DNA of 64,000 nucleotides, taken from positions 1-64,000 of the forward strand of contig FOSY01000012.1 of the NCBI GenBank assembly GCA_900114405.1, read 5' to 3'. A program made the position numbers and the translations under genes. Under the pieces are notes generated by a model. The model was not told where the DNA came from, made no database searches, and saw only the letters and a list, made by a program, of their open reading frames with translations. Below, piece after piece: positions 36,005 to 44,751 of this stretch. This DNA comes from Lachnospiraceae bacterium KH1T2 (GTDB lineage: Bacteria > Bacillota > Clostridia > Lachnospirales > Lachnospiraceae). Position 1 is the stretch's first letter. Every line of letters begins with the position of its first letter.

Positions 36005-37387
36005 TTATTCTATCAAAGTGCCGTTTGGCTTTAAGAATTTTTTGAATAGCTCTCTGCAGCGTGTGGCTTCAGGCTCTTCAAGGCAGGAAAGGTCGGCAAG
36101 CACGTGATCAAAGGAATGGGGTTGAATCTCCGTATATTTTTCTTCGATGAGAGAGTCCAGACCGCAGCAGACTATTTTCCCACTGAATCTTGCGAGTCCT
36201 GCCAGCAGGACTGATTCTTCGAAACCTACGCACTCTGAGTTTGGGTAGAGCCACTTTATATGAGAGAGTGTAGCTCCAATGCCCGTACCTATGAGCAGAA
36301 TGCGGATAGGCTTGTATTTGCTCTTTTCCAATGTGCACAGCTTTTCGATACTCTCTTCCCAGGGCAGCTCGTAAGCCCACATATCAAATCCCCACTTTTT
36401 CTTGAAAACTTCACGACTGTTCGCAAGAGTACGGTTTTCTTTATCAAAGCCGGCACCGCCCTTGTGGTAGATAAAGGCGTTGTGGACGAGATACTCGCGC
36501 CAGCCTGAGGCAGAAAGGCGCAGACCGAGGTCGTCATCCTCGAAGTATGCCGGGCTGAATTTTTCATCAAAGATCTGGCGTGCGTTTATCAATATGCTCC
36601 TGATTGCTGTGCTTTTTAATAAAAGGGCAAATCCGGTGAGGCGCGCTCTGATCTCAAGTGCGTTTTGCTCAGGGATATTATTTTTTATACCGAATTTCAT
36701 GCATGCAGGCAGAGAGGTGTCTGGAAGCTCTATCTCCTGCGTTATGGCATTGTTGCTCACGCCGCTTACCATACCGGTGTCGTGGCTCGTGTAAAGCGCC
36801 ATACGGAGCCAGAAAAGAGAATTAGGAGTAAGTACGGCATCGTTATTAAGGAAAAAAATGTCGTTGCCTTCATGGGCATAAGAGAAGCCGAGATTACAGC
36901 CTTTTGAAAAACCAAGGTTTATATGTGGTTCTATAAGGAGAATGTCTTTTTGCTCGCGAAGCCACTCGGCAATGCCGTCTGTGGAAGCATTGTCTACAAC
37001 GATGGTTTCGGTATGCCTTTTATCAGTGTATTTCCGGATAGAGTTAAGACATTCTTTCATAAGATCACAGTCATTATAAGAAAGAACTATGATAGAAGTG
37101 TTATTTACGGTAGGATTTCCGCGATGTTTAAGGAAGTCTATCGCACCTTCGATCATATCTATGTCGTTTTGGGGAGCATTTTGAGATAAGGCATAGTATG
37201 AAGCGTGCTCAAAGCAAAGGTATGAAAGATTTATATTTTTATATAAATACCATTCGCCGAGTATGTAGTAAAGTTCATAATTTTGCGGAGAAAGGCGCAG
37301 CCCTTCCCGGATAAGAGTGTAAGCCTTTTCATAGGCACTCTTTTCCAACGCTTCAGAAGCATTGATGATAATATCTTCAACATTCAT
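36005..37387 (-). CDS. TPR-GT2 glycosyltransferase with C-terminal Rossmann domain
   Basis: This protein of 460 residues has three parts. Residues 1-90 are TPR-like helices (AYTLIREGLRLSPQNYELYYILGEWY). Residues ~95-330 are a family 2 glycosyltransferase (TSIIVLSYNDCDLMKECLNSI, ETIVVDNASTDG, NLGFSKGCNLGF, DIFFLNNDAVLTP, FEDDDLGLRL). The last ~110 residues look like a methyltransferase or other Rossmann fold (ILLIGTGIGATLSHIKWLYP, FDHVLADLSCLE). It is probably cytoplasmic and transfers sugar to a protein or surface polymer; TPR-GT2 enzymes are often linked to flagellin or surface glycosylation, but the acceptor here is unknown. AGGAGGGG precedes the ATG. Confidence 0.85.
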   Translation of the reverse strand: MNVEDIIINASEALEKSAYEKAYTLIREGLRLSPQNYELYYILGEWYLYKNINLSYLCFEHASYYALSQNAPQNDIDMIEGAIDFLKHRGNPTVNNTSIIVLSYNDCDLMKECLNSIRKYTDKRHTETIVVDNASTDGIAEWLREQKDILLIEPHINLGFSKGCNLGFSYAHEGNDIFFLNNDAVLTPNSLFWLRMALYTSHDTGMVSGVSNNAITQEIELPDTSLPACMKFGIKNNIPEQNALEIRARLTGFALLLKSTAIRSILINARQIFDEKFSPAYFEDDDLGLRLSASGWREYLVHNAFIYHKGGAGFDKENRTLANSREVFKKKWGFDMWAYELPWEESIEKLCTLEKSKYKPIRILLIGTGIGATLSHIKWLYPNSECVGFEESVLLAGLARFSGKIVCCGLDSLIEEKYTEIQPHSFDHVLADLSCLEEPEATRCRELFKKFLKPNGTLIE

Positions 37388-37409
37388 GTATTTCCCCTCC
37401 TATAGAGCC

Positions 37410-37419
37410 ATTATAGCAT
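37410..37419 (-). promoter_or_regulatory. Extended -10 promoter of the glycosyltransferase gene
   Basis: On the minus strand TG-C-TATAAT lies with TATAAT at 37415-37410; no good -35 is visible. The start would be near 37403, leaving ~16 nt of leader with AGGAGGGG. Confidence 0.55.
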
Positions 37420-37561
37420 CATAAATGCACATCTTGCTGTATACTTCACTTTTCTATGTACACTTTTGCAGAAAAGGACGTTAGAGCAAACTTGATTAAT
37501 AATACGATAGTATACAAAAGTAATATCAGTCATAATTTTCATATGTGATTAAATTTGTCAC

Positions 37562-37591
37562 TTGACAGGCTCTTGTATAATTGCATACAAT
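37562..37591 (+). promoter_or_regulatory. Promoter with embedded GntR-type operator
   Basis: TTGACA (37562-37567), 18 nt, TACAAT (37586-37591). Between and over the hexamers sits the inverted repeat TTGTATAATTGCATACAA (37573-37590). A half-site TATACAA occurs at 37510-37516. FadR-subfamily GntR repressors bind such GT/AC palindromes, and the next gene is a GntR repressor. The rest of the 312-base gap (37388-37699) holds the minus-strand glycosyltransferase promoter and a ~100-nt leader, with no gene. Confidence 0.6.
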
Positions 37592-37699
37592 GATACACAT
37601 AAGCAGGCATACACTAATTGTGGCCTATTTTTTTACAATAAACACTTTAGTACGTTAATTCTGCGTCGAAACAACATGATGCTGACAGGAGATACGGTA

Positions 37700-38449
37700 A
37701 TGAGAATCGGAGGATCTATGGAAGAGAATCTTCAAAAAGAGGTAACTGACAAGTTTTCACTCCGGGGACGTGTATATAAACAGCTTCGAGAGGATATTCT
37801 TAATGGCCGTTATAATGCCGGTGATGAGCTTAAAGAGGTTGCTATAGGTGAAGAATATGGAGTGAGCCGGACGCCTGTAAGGGATGCATTTCATCAGCTT
37901 GAACTTGAAGGACTTATATCGATCGTTCCTAATAAGGGAGCGATCGTTGACGGTATTTCGCCTAAGGATGTTTATGATATCTATGAGATACGTATACGCC
38001 TTGAGGGACTTGCCGCCAGACTTGCATGTGAGCATATAACTAATGCACAGATGGACGAGATGGAAGAAATCTTGTATATGTCAGATTTTCATGCAGGTCG
38101 CGAACATTATGAGAAGGTTACAGAGCTTGATTCGCAGTTTCACAAGCTTATGTATGCGGCATCGGGCTCTAAGAGGCTGGAACTGCTGCTGAATGACTTT
38201 CATCAATATCTCCATATGGTGAGAAAAAATTCGTTATCTACAGCAGATCGTGGTAAGATCAGTAATGAAGAACATAAGCTCATTGCTGAAGCAATCAGGA
38301 AAAATGATCCAGATGAGGCTGAGAGACTTGCTCATGAGCATATCGAAAATGCACTTAAGAATGCCATGGCTCACGGGCTCAAGGAGCTTATTGAGAAGGA
38401 AGAAACTATTAAGAAAGCAGTGAACAAAAAGGAGAGTAAAATTGGCTAA
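37700..38449 (+). CDS. GntR-family transcription regulator (FadR/FCD type)
   Basis: This DNA-binding regulator of 249 residues has an N-terminal winged helix ([21 protein letters not shown], then [21 protein letters not shown]). The C-terminal FCD effector domain has [20 protein letters not shown] and metal-site histidines around EHKLIAEAI. Starts at 37700 (AGGAG 8 nt upstream) and 37718 (GGAGG 4 nt upstream) are both possible; a longer frame from 37562 would start in the promoter. It overlaps the isocitrate dehydrogenase gene by 8 bp, so it probably controls its own operon in response to a carboxylate such as citrate; the ligand is a guess. Confidence 0.88.
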   Translation: MRIGGSMEENLQKEVTDKFSLRGRVYKQLREDILNGRYNAGDELKEVAIGEEYGVSRTPVRDAFHQLELEGLISIVPNKGAIVDGISPKDVYDIYEIRIRLEGLAARLACEHITNAQMDEMEEILYMSDFHAGREHYEKVTELDSQFHKLMYAASGSKRLELLLNDFHQYLHMVRKNSLSTADRGKISNEEHKLIAEAIRKNDPDEAERLAHEHIENALKNAMAHGLKELIEKEETIKKAVNKKESKIG

Positions 38450-39641
38450 AATTCAGATGACAACACCGCTCGTTGAGATGGATGGAGATGAGATGACAAG
38501 AATCATCTGGAAGCTGATCAAAGATGAGCTTCTTACACCGTTTATTGACCTTAAGACAGAGTATTACGATCTGGGACTGCCATATCGTGATGAAACAAGA
38601 GATCAGGTGACGATCGACGCTGCAAATGCGGCAAACAAATATGGAGTTGCTGTAAAGTGCGCGACTATCACGCCTAACGACGCACGAGTTAAGGAGTATA
38701 ACCTTCATGAGATGTACAAGAGCCCGAATGGAACTATACGTGCGATCATGGATGGTACAGTGTTCAGAGCACCTATAATCGTAAAGGGCATCACACCACA
38801 TGTTTCTAATTGGGAAAAGCCTATCACACTTGCACGTCATGCTTATGGTGATGTTTATAAAAATACTGAAATAAAGGTTCCGGGCGCAGGTAAGGCTGAG
38901 CTTGTGTTTACCGGTGAAGATGGAAAAGAGATAAGAAAGACTATCTTTGACTTCAAGGGACCGGGCGTGATCCAGGGAATGCACAATATAGATAAGTCGA
39001 TAACAAGCTTTGCGAGAAGCTGCTTTAATTATGCGCTTTCTGTAAAGCAGGATCTTTGGTTTGCTTCAAAGGATACTATTTCAAAGATCTATGATGCGGA
39101 TTTTCGTGATATTTTCCAAAATATCTACGATACTGAGTTTAAGGATAAGTTTGAGGCAGCGGGTATCACGTATTTCTATACACTTATCGACGACGCAGTA
39201 GCAAGAGTTATGAAGTCAAAAGGCGGATTTATCTGGGCATGCAAGAACTATGACGGTGATGTGATGAGTGATATGATGGCTTCTGCATTTGGCTCACTTG
39301 CCATGATGACATCTGTACTTGTTTCACCTGACGGAAAGTATGAGTATGAAGCTGCACACGGTACGGTAATGAGACACTATTACAAGCACCTCAAAGGCGA
39401 GGAGACAAGCACAAACTCTGTAGCAACTATATTTGCCTGGAGCGGAGCTTTAAGAAAGAGAGGCGAGCTTGACGGCCTCAAAGACCTGCAGGATTTCGCT
39501 GACAGACTTGAAAAGGCTACTCTTGATACTATAGAAGCCGGCGAGATGACAAAAGATCTTGCGCTGATCACAACTATCGAGAATCCTACTGTTCTTAATA
39601 CAGAAGACTTTATAAAAGCAATTAGAAAAAGATTAGCATAA
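38442..39641 (+). CDS. icd: NADP-dependent isocitrate dehydrogenase
   Basis: This enzyme of 399 residues oxidises isocitrate to 2-oxoglutarate with NADPH formation, feeding glutamate synthesis in anaerobes with an incomplete TCA cycle. It belongs to the homodimeric subfamily close to eukaryotic enzymes: [61 protein letters not shown] and [15 protein letters not shown]. The start is TTG at 38442 with AGGAG 7 nt upstream, inside the end of the GntR gene, which suggests translational coupling. No citrate synthase or aconitase lies nearby. Confidence 0.93.
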   Translation: MAKIQMTTPLVEMDGDEMTRIIWKLIKDELLTPFIDLKTEYYDLGLPYRDETRDQVTIDAANAANKYGVAVKCATITPNDARVKEYNLHEMYKSPNGTIRAIMDGTVFRAPIIVKGITPHVSNWEKPITLARHAYGDVYKNTEIKVPGAGKAELVFTGEDGKEIRKTIFDFKGPGVIQGMHNIDKSITSFARSCFNYALSVKQDLWFASKDTISKIYDADFRDIFQNIYDTEFKDKFEAAGITYFYTLIDDAVARVMKSKGGFIWACKNYDGDVMSDMMASAFGSLAMMTSVLVSPDGKYEYEAAHGTVMRHYYKHLKGEETSTNSVATIFAWSGALRKRGELDGLKDLQDFADRLEKATLDTIEAGEMTKDLALITTIENPTVLNTEDFIKAIRKRLA

Positions 39642-39642
39642 T

Positions 39643-39679
39643 AAAATCCCATCACTTCGTCTGAGGTGATGGGATTTTT
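39643..39679. terminator. Bidirectional terminator after icd
   Basis: A 13-bp stem (39643-39655 with 39666-39678) carries A- and T-runs at its base, usable by icd (plus) and the convergent ABC-F gene (minus). Confidence 0.88.
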
Positions 39680-39685
39680 GCTGTA

Positions 39686-41641
39686 TCAGCCTTCGATTTC
39701 TTCGAGTTCTGCGGAAAGATTTTCCCATTTTTCCATGAGTTCATCGTTTTCACGCATAAGCTCTGCCTGCTCGTTTGAAAGTTTTGTGCATTCTGAAACA
39801 TTTCGGGCGATATCTTCATGTGTGAGAAGCTCGTCTATTTCGGCAGAACGTGCCTCGTTCTTCTCGATGGTGTCTTCGCACTTTTTGATCTCATTCTTGA
39901 TCTTGCGGATCTTCGCCTGCTGAGCCTTGCTTTCTTCCCATGAAAGTTTGTTTTCAGTAGGCTCGGAAGATTTTGTATTGACTGCAGCAGTTAAATGACC
40001 TGTATCGGATGAAGTTCCGAGATAGCTGTTAGTCAGTTCATCCTTCTTTTCAAGGTAATAATCATAATTTCCTATGTAGTTGATGATCGTATGACCTGTA
40101 AGGTCAAGAATCCTTGTAGCGGTCTGGTTTACAAAGTAACGGTCATGGCTTACATAGAATACAGTTCCTGTGTAGGAGTTGAGAGCGTTTTCAAGTATCT
40201 CCTTTGAGGTGATATCGAGGTGGTTGGTAGGCTCGTCGAGCAGAAGGAAGTTCGCATTGGAAAGCATGAGCTTTGCAAGCGACATACGTCCGCGCTCTCC
40301 TCCGGAAAGGTCACCGATCAGCTTGTAAACATCATCCCCGGTAAAGAGGAATGAAGCGAGAGTGTTTCGAATCTTGGTGTTATTAAGAGTAGGGTATGCA
40401 TCCGAAATCTCTTCGAAAAGAGTCTTTTCAGGATGGAGAACCTGATGCTCCTGATCATAGTAGCCTATCTTAACATTCGTGCCGAGACGGAATACACCTG
40501 AGTCAGCTCGTTCCATGCTGTTAATGATCTTAAGCATGGTGGTCTTTCCCGTCCCGTTATTGCCTATCAAAGCTACACGCTCTCCCTTTTTGATCTCAAA
40601 AGAGATATTTTGGAAAAGAGTATTTTCCGGGAAAGACTTTGAAAGCTCTTCGACTGTGAGTACGTCGTTACCGCTTTCGATAGACGGTGTGATCGAAAGG
40701 TTCATTGCATCGTTGAAGCTCTGCGGCTTTTCGAGAACTTCGACTTTTGCAAGCATCTTTTCACGTGATTCGGCACGCTTGATGGATTTTTCGCGGTTGA
40801 ACTGTTTGAGCTTGGTTATAACAGCTTCCTGATGCTTGATCTCAGCCTGCTGATTAAGGTAGGCTTTGATCTCAGCGTCACGGAGCTGCTTTTTCTTCTC
40901 TGCGTATGCAGAGTAATTTCCTGTAAAGGTTCTTGCAGAACCACCCTCGATCTCGACAACTTTTGTAACGATCTTGTCGAGGAAATATCTGTCGTGAGCA
41001 ACGATGAGTACAGCACCCTGATAATTCTTTAAGAAAGTTTCAAGCCATTCGATGGAAGCCATGTCAAGGTGGTTGGTAGGCTCATCGAGCATAATGATAT
41101 CAGGTTTAGAAAGAAGAAGTTTACCCAGAGCAACACGTGTTTTCTGACCACCGGAGAGTGTATTTATGCGCTTATGGAAATCATCTTCTGAAAAGCCGAG
41201 ACCCTTTAGGATTCCTGTAACTTCACTCTGAATCGCATAGCCGTTATTAAGCTCAAATTCGTGGGTGAGTGCTGAGTAGCGGTTCATCTTTGCCTGAAGT
41301 TCTGCGCCTTCGAGATGCTTCATTTCTTCCTCGAGAGCACGCATCTGTGTCTCTTTATCTAAAAGTTCCTGCTTTACGGATAAGACTTCATCGTATATAG
41401 TATTATCCGAACGAACAGCTTCCTGCTGGGCAAGGTAGCCGAAGGTGGAACCCTGAGCAAAAGTGACTTCGCCGTCATCCGGAGTCATTTCACCTGTGAT
41501 TATTTTCAGCATGGTGGATTTTCCGGCTCCATTCATTCCTACCAGGGCACATTTTTCGTTCTCTTCTATATGAAAAGAACATCCATTTAAGATGGTTTTT
41601 CCGACAAAAGTTTTTTCTATGTTATATACTTGTAAAATCAT
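39686..41641 (-). CDS. ABC-F family ATPase (ribosome-associated type)
   Basis: This cytoplasmic protein of 651 residues has two ABC ATPase domains and no membrane part. Walker A boxes are GMNGAGKST and GNNGTGKTT, signatures LSGGQKTRVAL and LSGGERGRMSLA, and Walker B boxes IIMLDEPTNHLD and FLLLDEPTNHLD. An ABC_tran_Xtn linker lies between them and a coiled coil at the C-terminus (~565-651), as in YdiF/Uup. Such proteins act on the ribosome E site, in translation or as antibiotic protection; housekeeping YdiF type is more likely. The start at 41641 has GAGGA upstream; the in-frame ATG at 41683 lies in the promoter. Confidence 0.9.
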   Translation of the reverse strand: MILQVYNIEKTFVGKTILNGCSFHIEENEKCALVGMNGAGKSTMLKIITGEMTPDDGEVTFAQGSTFGYLAQQEAVRSDNTIYDEVLSVKQELLDKETQMRALEEEMKHLEGAELQAKMNRYSALTHEFELNNGYAIQSEVTGILKGLGFSEDDFHKRINTLSGGQKTRVALGKLLLSKPDIIMLDEPTNHLDMASIEWLETFLKNYQGAVLIVAHDRYFLDKIVTKVVEIEGGSARTFTGNYSAYAEKKKQLRDAEIKAYLNQQAEIKHQEAVITKLKQFNREKSIKRAESREKMLAKVEVLEKPQSFNDAMNLSITPSIESGNDVLTVEELSKSFPENTLFQNISFEIKKGERVALIGNNGTGKTTMLKIINSMERADSGVFRLGTNVKIGYYDQEHQVLHPEKTLFEEISDAYPTLNNTKIRNTLASFLFTGDDVYKLIGDLSGGERGRMSLAKLMLSNANFLLLDEPTNHLDITSKEILENALNSYTGTVFYVSHDRYFVNQTATRILDLTGHTIINYIGNYDYYLEKKDELTNSYLGTSSDTGHLTAAVNTKSSEPTENKLSWEESKAQQAKIRKIKNEIKKCEDTIEKNEARSAEIDELLTHEDIARNVSECTKLSNEQAELMRENDELMEKWENLSAELEEIEG

Positions 41642-41654
41642 AAACTTCCTCTGA

Positions 41655-41683
41655 ATTATGCATAAATTACTGTAAAGTTGCAA
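41655..41683 (-). promoter_or_regulatory. Promoter of the ABC-F gene
   Basis: On the minus strand: TTGCAA (41683-41678), 17 nt, CATAAT (41660-41655). Confidence 0.55.
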
Positions 41684-41712
41684 AAAAAAGCATTAACTTA
41701 TGAGTGCATAGT

Positions 41713-41741
41713 TTGACAATAACTTAACAAACTATTATACT
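41713..41741 (+). promoter_or_regulatory. Promoter of the rex operon with Rex operator
   Basis: TTGACA (41713-41718), 17 nt, TATACT (41736-41741). The 18-bp word TTGACAATAACTTAACAA (41713-41730) matches the Rex consensus TTGTTAA-N4-TTAACAA in 12 of 14 positions and covers the -35. Directly after the start point a hairpin TATAAGC-N8-GCTTATA (41751-41772) has a G-rich loop. Confidence 0.75.
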
Positions 41742-41870
41742 AAAAAAGACTATAAGCGGGGAGGGGCTTATAACCCAATGAGATAGTATAACAGACTTCT
41801 TAAAAATTTGAAAGAACAGCATTGTGTCACCCCGCAGGAACGTAAACGCAATGCATTGGAGGCAATAAAA

Positions 41871-42524
41871 GTGGCAAACAAAGATATTTCCAGAGCCGTG
41901 ATAAGACGACTCCCGAGATATTTTAGATATCTCGGCGAACTCAAGGATGTGGGAGTGGAAAAGATTTCATCGCAGGATCTTTCCGAGATGATGCATGTAA
42001 CAGCATCTCAGATACGTCAGGATCTTAATAATTTTGGCGGTTTCGGTCAGCAGGGCTACGGATATAATGTCAGCTATCTGTATAATGAGATAGGTAAGAT
42101 CCTTGGACTTGACAAGGAACATAATCTTATACTTGTAGGTGCAGGTAACCTGGGAAGAGCTCTTGCAGGTTATACGAACTTTGAGAAACGTGGTTTTTAC
42201 ATGAAGGGAATCTTTGATGTAAATCCGGCGCTTCAGGGAACGAAGATAAGAGATATTCCAATCATGCCGATGAAGGATATTCAGGACTTTGTTAAAGAAA
42301 ATGACATTGATGTGGCTGTTATCGCAATTCCAAAGGCAGCAGCGGTAGAAGTAGCGAAGCTTCTTGTTGACTGTGGGATAAAAGCCATATGGAATTTCTC
42401 GCATGTAGATCTTGATATCCCTGATAATGTAATGGTTGAGAGCGTTCATCTTTCTGAAAGCCTTATGAGACTTTCTTATAACCTTAACCAATACGAAGAA
42501 AGGCATGGTAAAAAGAGTAAGTAA
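41871..42524 (+). CDS. rex: Redox-sensing transcriptional repressor Rex
   Basis: This repressor of 217 residues senses the NADH/NAD+ ratio and controls fermentation and respiration genes. It has an N-terminal winged helix (DISRAVIRRLPRYFRYLGEL, TASQIRQDLNNFGGFGQQGYGY) and a Rossmann domain (LILVGAGNLGRALAGY), with the C-terminal domain-swap helix LNQYEERHG. GTG at 41871 is chosen because GGAGG lies 8 nt upstream and family proteins start here; the frame open from TTG 41808 adds an unsupported 21 residues. It heads a long operon. Confidence 0.94.
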   Translation: MANKDISRAVIRRLPRYFRYLGELKDVGVEKISSQDLSEMMHVTASQIRQDLNNFGGFGQQGYGYNVSYLYNEIGKILGLDKEHNLILVGAGNLGRALAGYTNFEKRGFYMKGIFDVNPALQGTKIRDIPIMPMKDIQDFVKENDIDVAVIAIPKAAAVEVAKLLVDCGIKAIWNFSHVDLDIPDNVMVESVHLSESLMRLSYNLNQYEERHGKKSK

Positions 42525-42535
42525 AGGAGCGGCGT

Positions 42536-43252
42536 ATGGCTAAAGAGGGGAAGTTCCATGACGCGATAAATGGCAGAAAGATTCCAATACTTACATTGGA
42601 CAATAAATGGCATAAGCTTTTTACTCAGGCTGAGGAATCAAAAGAGATGGAGAAGCTTGAGAAAAAATTAAATGAGCTTATTGCGAGGCAGGGAAAGCTG
42701 AATTCAGAGCTTAAGGACCTTAAAAAGATCAAGCAGGATCTGATGAATGGTATTGTTGCAAATATGTCGGCAGCTCAGGACGAGAATAATCATAAGGCAA
42801 ATAAGATTGTTGACGAGAGTAAGCGCCTCATAGATGAAACCAATGAAAAGATGGAAGGCTATGAGGACGAACTCCTTGATCTGCCGAGGATGATACAGGA
42901 TACCAATAAGGAACTTATGCTTCTTACGATGGAAGAGTGCTATGCGCTGCTTAAGGATAATACGAAGGACATAATCGCCATAGGCAAGTGGATAAAGGAG
43001 ATGCGCGTTGAGCTGAAGCGGCGCATTCTTAAGAAACAGCATATGGAGATAGTGAATGTTGAGATATATTCATGGCTTCAGGATATTTTCGGGCCTGAGG
43101 TCATGGATATGTTTGATATCGAATATGATATAGAGGCGCAGAGAAATGATCTTCTTGCTAAAAGAGAAGCGATGCTTGAAGAAAAGGAGCGCCAAAAATC
43201 TGAGCAGTCAAGAGGGGGAACAGCTCAAAATACTGAATTGAAGGAGCAGTAG
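42536..43252 (+). CDS. Conserved-looking coiled-coil protein of unknown function
   Basis: This soluble protein of 238 residues starts with a short conserved-looking region (IPILTLDNKWHKLFTQ). A long charged coiled coil (~35-125: EKLEKKLNELIARQGKLN) follows, then a mixed alpha region with IYSWLQDIFGPEVMDMFDIEYD, then a charged tail. No signal peptide, membrane segment or catalytic motif is visible. It lies 11 nt after rex and 2 nt before nnr, with AAAGGAG before the ATG. I do not recognise it. Tight placement suggests a housekeeping role, not a passenger gene. Confidence 0.8.
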   Translation: MAKEGKFHDAINGRKIPILTLDNKWHKLFTQAEESKEMEKLEKKLNELIARQGKLNSELKDLKKIKQDLMNGIVANMSAAQDENNHKANKIVDESKRLIDETNEKMEGYEDELLDLPRMIQDTNKELMLLTMEECYALLKDNTKDIIAIGKWIKEMRVELKRRILKKQHMEIVNVEIYSWLQDIFGPEVMDMFDIEYDIEAQRNDLLAKREAMLEEKERQKSEQSRGGTAQNTELKEQ

Positions 43253-43254
43253 TC

Positions 43255-44751
43255 ATGAGATATATTCCCATGTCAAATGAAATGAAGAAAGCGGACGAGC
43301 GTACATCATCTAAAATGCATGTACGCTCTATTGTTCTTATGGAGAGAGCAGCTTTAGCTGTCGCTGAGCAGGTTAAAGAAGGAAGAGTGCTTGTCGTGGC
43401 AGGTACGGGAAATAATGGAGGCGATGCATTTGCTGCGGGCAGAATACTCATAGAACGTGGTATTGAGGTTGATTTTTGTCTGATAGGAGAGCGTAAGAAA
43501 TGCTCGCCTACTGAGGAAGAGCAGATTCTTTCAGTTGAGGCGATCACAGGGGGAGACGTCATTTTGGAAAGGGTTCCGGAAAATGACTATGACTATGTCA
43601 TCGACGGGATTTTCGGCGTTTCTCTTAATCGTGATGTTACAGGCAAGTATGCGGAAGCGATAGCTTCGATAAATGAAAAGCACAGGAATGGCACTAAGGT
43701 CATCAGTATAGATATTCCTAGTGGGATCAATGCAGATACCGGGCGTGTATGCGGAGTGGCTGTGATGGCAGATATTACGGTAGCATGTGCGTATGAAAAG
43801 CCGGGCACACTGCTTTTTCCCGGAACTGAATATGCGGGAGAAGTTGTGATCGCTCATATAGGGATCACGGACAGATCTTTTGAGGCTTCGCCCGGAATAA
43901 TGGCACCGGAACCTGAAGATGCGGTCCTCCCTGCGAGAAAGAAAAATTCCAATAAAGGAACTTATGGCAAAGTGCTGGTGATAGCGGGCTCAGAGGAGAT
44001 ATGCGGAGCGGCTCTCCTTTCGGCAAAAGCTGCGCTTTGCTGCGGCTGCGGAATGGTTAAGGTATTTACGCATGTAAATAATCGTACTGCTATACAGGTA
44101 GGGCTTCCGGAAGCATTGATAACCACATATTCTTTTGAAACAGAAGTGGAGTCAAAACTTCGTGATGCTATTAAATGGTGCAGCTCGATAGTCATAGGAC
44201 CGGGGCTTGGAACAGGCAGGCTTTCATCAAAGATCTTAACGCTGGTGCTTGATGAAGCAAATGTTCCGGTGGTACTTGATGCGGATGCGCTGAATCTTAT
44301 CGCTGAAGACAGTAAGGTTTTGGATGATCTGACTGCAGATGTTGTGATAACGCCTCACGTCGGCGAGATGTCAAGGCTTACAGGGATGAGTATAAGCAAG
44401 ATAAAGGAAGATCCGATAAAGACGGCAAGAGATTTTGCAATGGAGCATGGCGTTGTTACGGTACTTAAAGATGCGAGGACTGTGACGGCTTTTCCGGCAG
44501 GCAAGGCTGTGATAAATACTTCGGGTAATGATGGCATGGCGACAGCCGGCAGCGGTGATGTATTAGCCGGTATGATAGGCTCTTTAACTGCTCAGGGAGT
44601 GAAGATAGGAGAGGCTGCGTGGCGTGGTGTTTATCTGCATGGAAGGGCAGGAGATATCGCAAAGAAAAAATTTGGTGCGCACACAATGCTCAGCGGTGAT
44701 ATAATATCCTCTATATTGGCATTCAGCCAGGAGGAGAATTACAGAAAATGA
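43255..44751 (+). CDS. nnr: Bifunctional NAD(P)HX epimerase / ADP-dependent dehydratase
   Basis: This metabolite-repair enzyme of 498 residues restores hydrated NADH and NADPH. The N-terminal half (~1-215) is the YjeF_N epimerase with VVAGTGNNGGDAFAAGRIL and VIDGIFGVSLNRDVTG. The C-terminal half (~225-498) is the ribokinase-like dehydratase with GTYGKVLVIAGSEE, VIGPGLGTG, VLDADALNLI and NTSGNDGMATAGSGDVLAG. AAGGAG precedes the ATG. Co-transcription with rex links NADH sensing to NADH repair. It overlaps alr by 4 bp. Confidence 0.93.
   Translation: MRYIPMSNEMKKADERTSSKMHVRSIVLMERAALAVAEQVKEGRVLVVAGTGNNGGDAFAAGRILIERGIEVDFCLIGERKKCSPTEEEQILSVEAITGGDVILERVPENDYDYVIDGIFGVSLNRDVTGKYAEAIASINEKHRNGTKVISIDIPSGINADTGRVCGVAVMADITVACAYEKPGTLLFPGTEYAGEVVIAHIGITDRSFEASPGIMAPEPEDAVLPARKKNSNKGTYGKVLVIAGSEEICGAALLSAKAALCCGCGMVKVFTHVNNRTAIQVGLPEALITTYSFETEVESKLRDAIKWCSSIVIGPGLGTGRLSSKILTLVLDEANVPVVLDADALNLIAEDSKVLDDLTADVVITPHVGEMSRLTGMSISKIKEDPIKTARDFAMEHGVVTVLKDARTVTAFPAGKAVINTSGNDGMATAGSGDVLAGMIGSLTAQGVKIGEAAWRGVYLHGRAGDIAKKKFGAHTMLSGDIISSILAFSQEENYRK

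Noticed and set aside
36480..37189. Plus-strand frames opposite the glycosyltransferase gene
   Set aside because: Antisense shadows of a well-supported minus-strand enzyme.
39666..39923. Ser/Phe-rich plus-strand frame opposite the ABC-F gene
   Set aside because: Antisense of the Glu/Lys coiled coil; typical shadow composition.
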